From positions 1 through 64,000 of the forward strand of contig JANQJP010000047.1 of NCBI GenBank assembly GCA_028281575.1: a stretch of 64,000 nucleotides of DNA, read 5' to 3'. Every line of letters begins with the position of its first letter. Position 1 is the first letter of the stretch. Positions 57,422 to 64,000 of the stretch are shown piece after piece. A program made the translations under genes and the position numbers. The notes beneath the pieces are model-generated. The model did no database searches. It saw nothing but the letters and a program-made list of their open reading frames with translations, and was not told the origin of the DNA. The stretch comes from Cellvibrionaceae bacterium (GTDB lineage: Bacteria > Pseudomonadota > Gammaproteobacteria > Pseudomonadales > Cellvibrionaceae).

Positions 57422-59758
57422 ATGGCGTTTGGCGATGATGAAGAAATACTTCAGGACTTCCTGGTAGAAGCTGGAGAAATCATCGAACAACTATCGGAGC
57501 AGCTCGTAGAACTTGAGCAAAGCCCCGAGGACCGTGATTTGCTCAACGCAATCTTTCGTGGTTTTCACACTGTCAAAGGCGGTGCGGGGTTCTTGCAGCT
57601 CACGACCATGGTTGATTGCTGTCACGTTACGGAAAACCTATTCGACATACTTCGTAATGGCGATAGAGATGTTACGCCTGAATTAATGGATGTGGTGCTG
57701 CAGGCGCTCGATACAGTTACCACTCAGTTCGGACAACTGCAAAATGGGGAGTCACCTCAGGCTGCAGACCCGCAACTTATTCACAACCTGGAGTTATTGG
57801 TTGCAGGTGAGGATCTCGGTGGTGGAGAGGCCGGAGAGGAACCTGCAGCTGAGGCGAGCGCGCCGGAAGTTGAACCCGAACCTGCCCCTGAAACCAGTTC
57901 TAACGACGAAAACACCGCCGATTTTGATATCAGTGATGACGAATTCGAAGGCTTGTTAGACGCCATTGACGATAAGCCTGGTGCAGGAGAAGCGCCGCAG
58001 GCATCTGCGACAGGTGATGGTGGCGATGAAATAACCGAAGACGAATTCGAAGCCCTTTTGGATCAATTGCATGGTTCTGGTGGTGCTCCCAGCGCTAAAC
58101 CAGCGGCCAAACCGAGCCCTGCGCCCGAAGAGAAGAAAGCAGCGCCAAGTGCCAGTGCTGACGAGATTACCGAAGATGAATTTGAAAACTTGCTCGATCA
58201 GTTGCACGGAGCCGGAAAAGCGCCTAATACGGCGGCCAAGAAAACCAGTTCAGATACCCCAGCCGAGACAGTGAAACCCAGTGGGGATTTGATTTCTGAT
58301 GATGAATTTGAGGACCTGCTAGACCAGCTTCACGGCAAGGGCAACGGGCCTACTAAGGAGGGAGAAGCTGTACCAGCGCCGACACCTGCGGCGAGTAAAG
58401 AAGCGAACGCACCCAAGAAGCCCAAAGCGGTCCCTAAACCGGAGAAAAAGGCACCAGAACCGGCGAAAGCGGCGCCCTCTCCAGCACCGACCCCCGCACC
58501 GGCTGCCAAGCCTGCTCAGGCCGCGAAAATTGCGCCTAAAACACGAGATGCAAACGGAGCTGGTGGTAAGGCGGGTGGCGCTCAGGCGGCTGCTCAGGGT
58601 GAAACCACTGTTCGCGTCGATACCCAGCGACTCGACGATATTATGAATATGGTCGGCGAGCTTGTGTTGGTGCGTAACCGCTTAGTGCGCCTGGGCGAGG
58701 ACAGTGCTGACGAATCCATGCAAAAAGCGGTAGCCAACCTGGATGTCGTGACTGCTGATTTGCAAACGGCTGTTATGAAAACGCGTATGCAGCCCATTAA
58801 GAAGGTCTTCGGTCGTTTCCCGAGAGTTGTCAGGGACCTGGCGCGCAACCTCAAGAAAGAAATCAATTTGGAATTGCGTGGTGAAGAAACCGATCTCGAT
58901 AAAAATTTAGTTGAGGCGCTTGCGGACCCGCTCGTCCACCTGGTACGAAACTCGGTCGACCACGGCATTGAATTGCCCGCTAAGCGGGAGGAAGTTGGCA
59001 AACCCCGCGTCGGTAAAGTTGTGCTTGCAGCTGAGCAGGAAGGTGATCATATCTTGCTGTCGATTACCGATGATGGCGGTGGTATGGACCCAGAGGCTTT
59101 GCGTAAAAAGGCCGTTGAAAAAGGCATTATGGATACAGATGCCGCCGGCCGTTTAACAGATATGGAAGCCTACAATTTAATTTTCGCCCCCGGTTTTTCA
59201 ACCAAGACAGAGATATCAGATGTCTCGGGACGCGGCGTTGGTATGGATGTTGTAAAAACCAAGATTACGCAATTAAACGGCTCGATCGAAATTCATTCTA
59301 ACTTGGGCGAGGGCACAAGTATTCTCATCAAGGTGCCACTCACGCTGGCCATTATGCCGACCTTAATGATTATGCTGAGTAATCAAACCTTTGCTTTACC
59401 GCTTGTCAGTGTGAACGAAATTTTCCACATGGACTTAACTAAAATTAGTGTGGTCGATGGGCAGGAGTGCATCATTATTCGCGAAAAAACAGTGCCTTTA
59501 TTTAATTTGAAGCACTGGTTAGTAAAAGGAGGTTTTTCAGGAGACATTCCGAAAGAAGGACACGTCGTTATTGTTTCAGTGGGTACTCAGCGTGTCGGCT
59601 TTATTGTTGACCAGTTAATCGGTCAGGAAGAAGTGGTTATTAAACCCCTCGGAAAACTATTACACGGTACTGCGGGAATGGCGGGTGCAACTATTACTGG
59701 CGACGGCACTATCGCGTTGATACTCGATGTACCCTCCATGCTGAAAAGATATGCCTAA
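57422..59758 (+). CDS. cheA: chemotaxis histidine kinase CheA
   Basis: A 778-residue kinase: Hpt domain with phospho-acceptor H49 (FHTVKGG), a long linker (about 125-395), dimerisation helices, HATPase (about 465-630: VRNSVDHGIEL, DDGGGMD, GRGVGMD) and a CheW-like regulatory domain. The linker is much longer than in E. coli and contains four copies of an I-(S/T)-(E/D)-DEFE-x-LLD-x-(L/I) unit (57929-58345), and then a Pro/Ala/Lys-rich stretch. Downstream cheB completes the core. Confidence 0.96.
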   Translation: MAFGDDEEILQDFLVEAGEIIEQLSEQLVELEQSPEDRDLLNAIFRGFHTVKGGAGFLQLTTMVDCCHVTENLFDILRNGDRDVTPELMDVVLQALDTVTTQFGQLQNGESPQAADPQLIHNLELLVAGEDLGGGEAGEEPAAEASAPEVEPEPAPETSSNDENTADFDISDDEFEGLLDAIDDKPGAGEAPQASATGDGGDEITEDEFEALLDQLHGSGGAPSAKPAAKPSPAPEEKKAAPSASADEITEDEFENLLDQLHGAGKAPNTAAKKTSSDTPAETVKPSGDLISDDEFEDLLDQLHGKGNGPTKEGEAVPAPTPAASKEANAPKKPKAVPKPEKKAPEPAKAAPSPAPTPAPAAKPAQAAKIAPKTRDANGAGGKAGGAQAAAQGETTVRVDTQRLDDIMNMVGELVLVRNRLVRLGEDSADESMQKAVANLDVVTADLQTAVMKTRMQPIKKVFGRFPRVVRDLARNLKKEINLELRGEETDLDKNLVEALADPLVHLVRNSVDHGIELPAKREEVGKPRVGKVVLAAEQEGDHILLSITDDGGGMDPEALRKKAVEKGIMDTDAAGRLTDMEAYNLIFAPGFSTKTEISDVSGRGVGMDVVKTKITQLNGSIEIHSNLGEGTSILIKVPLTLAIMPTLMIMLSNQTFALPLVSVNEIFHMDLTKISVVDGQECIIIREKTVPLFNLKHWLVKGGFSGDIPKEGHVVIVSVGTQRVGFIVDQLIGQEEVVIKPLGKLLHGTAGMAGATITGDGTIALILDVPSMLKRYA
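57929..58345 (+). repeat. four-fold DEFE-LLD repeat within cheA
   Basis: Coding repeats begin at 57929, 58031, 58166 and 58292, spaced 34, 45 and 42 codons apart. Each encodes an acidic (S/T)(E/D)DEFExLLD box; the last three continue with QLHG and a Gly/Pro/Ala spacer. The boxes may bind a partner or the receiver proteins, but this is inferred. Confidence 0.85.
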
Positions 59759-59843
59759 AAACTTGCATGGGGTTTTTAGTTTAAACGCAATAAATGATTT
59801 ATTTTAGCGGTTGCCTAAAGTTATATTTTAATTAGGAGAACGA

Positions 59844-60941
59844 GTGGCTTACCGAGTACTAATCGTAGATGACTCATCTTTTTTTCAGTCGCGCCTCAAG
59901 GATATCATTAATGAGAATCCCGAGCTTGAAGTCGTGGGTATTGCGACAAATGGTCAAGAGGCAATTGAAAAAGACGAAAAGCTAAAGCCCGACGTCATCT
60001 CCATGGATTACGAAATGCCGTTTGTAGATGGAATTACTGCGGTTCGTACCATTTTGTCAAAACGTTCAGTTCCTATTGTCATGTTTTCTTCGATGACTTA
60101 CGAAGGAGCAAGAATTACCCTGGAAGCTTTAGACGCTGGCGCAGTCGATTTTATTCCGAAGAATTTTGCTGAAGTTTCCAGCAGTTCTGCCGGCCTTAAA
60201 AAGCGTTTGCATGAAAAGCTTATTACTTTTGCCCGCAATGCCAAGCCAGCGACAGTTTCGTCGCTCACATTAGATAGTGCAAAAACGAAACCCGGTTCTC
60301 CGTCGCGGCCTTTAGATGCTAAAGCGGCGGCAGCACCTTCCAGGGCGAGTTCCCGTGTTGCAGCGGCGTCGTTAAAAGGGCGGGTAAAATTACTCGCAAT
60401 TGGCGCTTCGACCGGCGGCCCGGTAGCAGTGACGGAGATAATTACCAAGCTGCCGGCTGATTTTCCCGCACCGATTGTTGTTGTTCAACACATGCCAGAA
60501 AATTTTACTCGCGCTTTTGCAGAGCGATTGGATAGACAGTCTAGCTTGTCTGTAAAAGAAGCAGAGACTGGCGATAGGCTTGCAAAAGGTCAGGTGCTTG
60601 TCGCTCCCGGAGGCAAACAGATGATGTTTGATCGTGGCGGCACTTCTGTGAAAATTTTACCTGCGGACGCCCGTGTCAATTACAAGCCCAGCGTGGATAT
60701 CAGTTTCGGTTCGGCGGCGCAGGTTTTTGGCGATGGTGTTCTCGCGATAATGCTTACCGGGATGGGTTCAGATGGATGTGAGGGTTCGCGTTTGCTCAGT
60801 CAGGCGGGAGCCAAAATATGGGCGCAAAATAAAGAGACGTGCGTCGTATACGGCATGCCCGCCGCTGTTGTAAACGCCGGGCTCGCAGATCAAGTCCTCG
60901 GCATTTCTGAGTTTGCGCCCAAACTCAATAGTGAGCTTTAA
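59844..60941 (+). CDS. cheB: chemotaxis methylesterase CheB
   Basis: A 365-residue response regulator-esterase: receiver with phospho-acceptor D55 (SMDYEMP), a linker, then the methylesterase/deamidase domain with catalytic Ser in GASTGGP, His in VVQHMPENFT and Asp in TGMGSDGCEG. It removes methyl groups from chemoreceptors for adaptation. GTG start with aggag five bases upstream. CheR is not in the window. Confidence 0.96.
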   Translation: MAYRVLIVDDSSFFQSRLKDIINENPELEVVGIATNGQEAIEKDEKLKPDVISMDYEMPFVDGITAVRTILSKRSVPIVMFSSMTYEGARITLEALDAGAVDFIPKNFAEVSSSSAGLKKRLHEKLITFARNAKPATVSSLTLDSAKTKPGSPSRPLDAKAAAAPSRASSRVAAASLKGRVKLLAIGASTGGPVAVTEIITKLPADFPAPIVVVQHMPENFTRAFAERLDRQSSLSVKEAETGDRLAKGQVLVAPGGKQMMFDRGGTSVKILPADARVNYKPSVDISFGSAAQVFGDGVLAIMLTGMGSDGCEGSRLLSQAGAKIWAQNKETCVVYGMPAAVVNAGLADQVLGISEFAPKLNSEL

Positions 60942-60952
60942 GGCGTATAGCG

Positions 60953-61693
60953 ATGGACCTTCTCAGTATCTTAGGTGTGATACTAGCGTTCGCCGCGTTA
61001 ATGGGCGGCAACTTTCTTGAAGGTGGCACATTAGAAACCCTGGCCAATGGCCCCGCAGCACTCATTGTTTTTGGTGGTACCATCGGCGCTGCGATGCTGC
61101 AAACACCCATGGCGGGAATTCGCAGGGCCCTGGTTATCATTCGCTGGATCTTTCGGCCGCCGAGCCTTCAACTCGCTGCAGGTATAAAAAAAGTTGTCAG
61201 TTGGTCCAAGGTGGCACGCAAGCAGGGCCTGCTGGGATTAGAAAATATATCTGAACGCGAACAGGATAACTTTTCACGCAAGGGTTTGCAGCTCCTGGTA
61301 GATGGCAGTGACGTCGATGTTATTCGCCACGTACTTGATACAGACTTAATGGTCGCCGAACAGCGTGACTTAGAAGCCGCTCAATTTTACGAAAGCATGG
61401 GTGGTTACGCTCCCACTATAGGCATTATTGGTGCTGTGATGGGATTAATACATGTTATGCGACACCTCGCAGATCCATCGGAGCTAGGTCCAGGTATTGC
61501 GGTTGCTTTTGTAGCAACAATTTATGGCGTAGCGCTTGCGAATTTATTTTTATTGCCGATCGCAAATAAACTGCGTGCCTGCGTCAAAGAGCAGACGCTT
61601 TATCGGGAACTTATTGTTTCGGGTATTTGCGCAATCGCCGATGGCGAAAACCCGAAAGCTATTGAAATGAAATTAAGCGGATTTCTTCGTTAA
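60953..61693 (+). CDS. motC: flagellar stator protein MotC (MotA/PomA family)
   Basis: A 246-residue stator membrane subunit with four helices (about 2-22, 33-52, 147-166 and 178-203) and the PTIGIIGAVMGLIHVM segment that lines the ion channel. It pairs with MotD, encoded 60 bases on. In Pseudomonas MotCD is the second stator, supporting swarming. Starts ATG at 60953, 11 bases after cheB. Confidence 0.95.
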   Translation: MDLLSILGVILAFAALMGGNFLEGGTLETLANGPAALIVFGGTIGAAMLQTPMAGIRRALVIIRWIFRPPSLQLAAGIKKVVSWSKVARKQGLLGLENISEREQDNFSRKGLQLLVDGSDVDVIRHVLDTDLMVAEQRDLEAAQFYESMGGYAPTIGIIGAVMGLIHVMRHLADPSELGPGIAVAFVATIYGVALANLFLLPIANKLRACVKEQTLYRELIVSGICAIADGENPKAIEMKLSGFLR

Positions 61694-61753
61694 ATACCTT
61701 TTTTGTTATTAAATCAGGCAATGAAAATTGTCTGATGTGTTGGCCACAAGATT

Positions 61754-62638
61754 ATGCTCAAACGCCGCCCACTTGAACAGAAAGCCGGCCATGAACGTTG
61801 GCTCGTATCGTATGCGGATTTCATTACCTTGTTATTTGCGTTTTTTGTGGTGATGTATTCCATTTCGCAAGTGAATGAAGAGAAATATCGCACATTGGCT
61901 GAAACTTTAAATATCGAGTTTTCGGAGTCGGGTGCCGAAATCGGTGGAAGTGAAGAAAATATCGCGGGAGACGACCGCATTGTTGAGCTTGATAAATTAG
62001 TGAATTCCATCCAGGAACGCCTAAATGAATTTCCTGTCGACGGACGTCTGTCGATGTCCGCTAACGAAAACTGGGTTGAGCTGACGCTTAGCACTGAAAT
62101 GCTGTTTGCTTCAGGCAGTGTAATACCCAAAAAAGAAGCCCAGGCTATTTTTTCCGATTTGGCGGATATGCTTGCGCCCTATGCCAACGAAATTCAAATC
62201 ATTGGGCACACCGATGACGTGCCCATCAATACATCTGAGTTTCGCAACAACTGGTCACTGTCTTCAGGTAGAGCGATATCGGTAGTGAACTACCTCGCGT
62301 TCGAGGGGATTGCGCCGCAACGCATGTCCGCCATTGCCTATGGTGAATATCGTCCCATTGCCGATAACACAACCGAGGACGGGCGACGACAGAACCGTCG
62401 CGTTGTCGTTCGGATTGCAGGCCACGGTGTAGAGACAGAACAAAACGCACTTGACAATAGTATTGTCAATTTGGCGGTAAGCCGTGATGTCGAAGTTGAG
62501 GCAGAGGTAGATCAAGAGTCATCTGTACAAACCGTTCAGGAGGAGGGGGTGATTCAACCAGTACGCCTCAAGGGCGGTGATTTACTGTTTACCGCGGATC
62601 CGGACTTGCCGCGACTCAGAGAATTAGACGAAGAATAG
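61754..62638 (+). CDS. motD: flagellar stator protein MotD (MotB family)
   Basis: A 294-residue stator protein with one N-terminal helix containing the ion-binding Asp (SYADFITLLFAFFVVMYS), and a periplasmic OmpA-like peptidoglycan-binding domain (about 95-240, IIGHTDDVPINT, NWSLSSGRAISV, NRRVVVRI). A C-terminal extension of about 50 residues is acidic and not part of the family core. It lies in the order motC-motD-parC as in Pseudomonas. Confidence 0.95.
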   Translation: MLKRRPLEQKAGHERWLVSYADFITLLFAFFVVMYSISQVNEEKYRTLAETLNIEFSESGAEIGGSEENIAGDDRIVELDKLVNSIQERLNEFPVDGRLSMSANENWVELTLSTEMLFASGSVIPKKEAQAIFSDLADMLAPYANEIQIIGHTDDVPINTSEFRNNWSLSSGRAISVVNYLAFEGIAPQRMSAIAYGEYRPIADNTTEDGRRQNRRVVVRIAGHGVETEQNALDNSIVNLAVSRDVEVEAEVDQESSVQTVQEEGVIQPVRLKGGDLLFTADPDLPRLRELDEE

Positions 62639-62701
62639 GTGCTGGGCATGGCGCTTGCAGTGTCTCTAAAAGATACATATTCCGGGGGATAGGTATCGAA
62701 A

Positions 62702-62827
62702 ATGTCGCTTGAGCGAGAGGCTTGGGAGAGCACTTGCCCGCTTTGCGGCAGTTTTTATCCGGTAATTTTTTTAGGTGACAAGCTTGCGGGTTTGGACGGT
62801 AGCAAATCAAAAAGGCGGCGTGGGTAA
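62702..62827 (+). CDS. possible 41-residue CPLCG micro-ORF overlapping parC
   Basis: A short frame from ATG 62702 to TAA 62825-62827 encodes [19 protein letters not shown] and then continues through the parC start in another frame. It holds a single CPxCG knuckle. A weak hairpin with T-run lies in the same stretch, and no strong ribosome site is present, so this may be chance. Confidence 0.2.
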   Translation: MSLEREAWESTCPLCGSFYPVIFLGDKLAGLDGSKSKRRRG

Positions 62828-63563
62828 AACGACCACCGCCGTTACCCTGGCGGGCATCGTAGCGAGTGAAGGCCTGCGAGTTCTGTTGTTGGATCTCGAT
62901 CCACATGGCTCGCTGACGGCGTATTTTCGTGAAAACCCCGATACGCTCGATGCCAGTGCGTTTAACTTATTCGAGCAACGTACGGATTTGTCCGAAGATT
63001 TTGTTGGCCAATTGATCATGCCAACGAATTTTCGCAATATCCATGTCATTCCTGCATCTGTCGCTCTGGCAACGCTTGAGCGCCGATCCATTGGTGAGGG
63101 CATGGGGCTGGTGATCGCTCGCTCGCTCAACCTTGTTGCCGGGAGTTTTGATAGAGTCATTATCGACTGCCCGCCTCAACTGGGTGTTCTATTGGTGAAT
63201 GCACTGGCGGCGTGCGAGCATCTTATTATCCCCGTACAAACAGAGTTTCTCGCAATAAAAGGTTTGGATCGCATCATGAATACGCTGCAGATGCTCGGTA
63301 AAAGTCGGGGCGGCATTCTCAGCCACACGGTCGTCCCGGTTATGTTTGATCGGCGCACGCAGGCCTCTGTGACGAGTTTACGCACAATTCGCAACAATTA
63401 TTCAGACAGCGTATGGGCGGGGAAAATTCCCATTGATACACGTCTGAGAGATGCCAGTAAAGCAGGTGTGCCCGCAAACTTGTACGAACCTGAATCTCGC
63501 GGCGTGCTCGCGTACATGTCGTTATATAAGTATTTAAATAATTTGCTAATTAAGGCGGCTTAG
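62775..63563 (+). CDS. parC: ParA-family ATPase ParC for chemotaxis-array localisation
   Basis: A 262-residue ParA/Soj ATPase with deviant Walker [10 protein letters not shown], Walker A' LLLDLDPHG and Walker B DCPPQLG. In Vibrio and Pseudomonas the copy placed here (ParC) brings chemotaxis arrays to the cell pole with ParP, rather than moving chromosomes. The GTG at 62775 is the first start that keeps the full N-terminus. The next gene, 5 bases on, fits ParP. Confidence 0.88.
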   Translation: MTSLRVWTVANQKGGVGKTTTAVTLAGIVASEGLRVLLLDLDPHGSLTAYFRENPDTLDASAFNLFEQRTDLSEDFVGQLIMPTNFRNIHVIPASVALATLERRSIGEGMGLVIARSLNLVAGSFDRVIIDCPPQLGVLLVNALAACEHLIIPVQTEFLAIKGLDRIMNTLQMLGKSRGGILSHTVVPVMFDRRTQASVTSLRTIRNNYSDSVWAGKIPIDTRLRDASKAGVPANLYEPESRGVLAYMSLYKYLNNLLIKAA

Positions 63564-63567
63564 CACT

Positions 63568-64000
63568 ATGACGTCTCCGCGGGACACCATACAAGATTAT
63601 TTTGATGCGTTGTTGGGAGCCAAGCCCACATCGTCACCAGAGGAGAAGGCACCAGGGAATAACACTAAAGGCGCTGCCGAAGATGCGCGCGTTTTAAATA
63701 AAACGCAAAAACTCGCCGAGCCGGAATCAAATTCGCTGCTACAAGAGTCCCGAGCGCAAACGCCGAAAGTGGCACCTAAATCGAAATCGCAAGTGCACGC
63801 CTCAGCAAGCCCGAAACTCAGTGAAGACGCAGAGCACGCTGTACTCGAAGCCAAAAAACAAAAGCTTCAGCAATTGCTTAATCAGCAAACCATTAAGGTG
63901 GCAGCCCCGGCACAGGCGCCTGATGAAACTCAAGCGAAATTAGCGCCGAGTACTGATGACATCACAGATCTCGATACCGCCGTCGAACCCACTGAAGAAA
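63568..64000 (+). CDS. parP: probable ParP, CheW-domain protein (cut by window edge)
   Basis: From the ATG at 63568, 144 codons are open to the window end with no stop. The visible part starts MTSPRDTIQDYFDALLG, an amphipathic opening like ParP-type proteins, then runs as a Pro/Ala/Lys/Gln-rich linker with no fold I can identify. Identification rests on position after parC; the CheW-like part would lie beyond the edge. Confidence 0.6.
   Translation, partial: MTSPRDTIQDYFDALLGAKPTSSPEEKAPGNNTKGAAEDARVLNKTQKLAEPESNSLLQESRAQTPKVAPKSKSQVHASASPKLSEDAEHAVLEAKKQKLQQLLNQQTIKVAAPAQAPDETQAKLAPSTDDITDLDTAVEPTEE

Overview
The window looks like a chromosomal segment of a motile, Gram-negative gammaproteobacterium, probably a marine or environmental relative of Pseudomonas such as the Cellvibrionaceae (Saccharophagus/Teredinibacter type). 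This rests on gene order: cvpA-purF-metZ, queA-tgt-secD-secF, suhB/trmJ-iscR, and above all a Pseudomonas-type polar flagellar and chemotaxis cluster flhA-flhF-fleN-fliA-cheY-cheZ-cheA-cheB-motC-motD-parC-(parP). The genus cannot be fixed from sequence reading alone.

Layout. 0-2 kb: a response regulator with a TPR-like tail, next to a hairpin repeat at the left edge. 2-5.4 kb: cvpA-purF-metZ (purine and methionine synthesis). 5.4-6.07 kb: a gene-free stretch packed with inverted and dispersed repeats. 6.07-10 kb: a moxR-DUF58-tgpA transglutaminase operon. 10.1-11.5 kb: an ammonium transporter with a clear terminator. 11.6-18.2 kb: an accessory stretch with two alpha/beta hydrolases, an rRNA pseudouridine synthase, an AT-rich patch holding a stand-alone HsdR-N-like nuclease domain and small unknown proteins, then MOSC, GNAT and sterol-desaturase genes. 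18.2-24.4 kb: a metal block, with a Fur box, an imelysin-family lipoprotein and a di-haem lipoprotein, followed by a His/Glu-rich TonB receptor of ZnuD type and a Zur-like regulator. 24.7-31.4 kb: a leftward thiamine operon thiC-thiO-thiS-thiG-thiDE-thiF behind a promoter and TPP riboswitch. 31.9 kb: tRNA-Leu(CAA). 32.1-37.3 kb: queA-tgt-secD-secF without yajC. 37.3-40.4 kb: an unlisted 59-residue ORF, a hybrid histidine kinase and suhB. 40.6-49.3 kb: trmJ and a hybrid iscR-iscS-sufBCDS-sufA-sufT-sufE operon behind an IscR-type site. 49.3-50.5 kb: a secreted transglutaminase-like/TPR protein. 50.6-64 kb: the flagellar/chemotaxis cluster, with a sigma-54-type promoter before flhA, running off the right edge inside a probable parP.

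How the genes work together. The flagellar block encodes export (FlhA), polar placement and number control (FlhF, FleN), late-gene sigma factor (FliA), signalling (CheY, CheZ, CheA, CheB), a stator pair (MotC, MotD) and polar localisation of the chemotaxis array (ParC, ParP). The suf block makes Fe-S clusters with SufBCD as the only scaffold seen here, fed by an IscS-type desulfurase and by SufS-SufE, and is likely controlled by IscR feedback. The thi block makes thiamine phosphate from the purine intermediate AIR, glycine and cysteine sulfur under TPP feedback. The metal block pairs an iron-regulated unit with a zinc-regulated one.

Most of the window is core genome. The most open parts are the repeat cluster at 5.4-5.9 kb, the AT-rich patch at 13.7-15.5 kb, and several small ORFs (14747, 31482, 37448 on the minus strand, 62702). 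I found no CRISPR array, insertion sequence, prophage or replication origin, and no convincing new multi-gene system.
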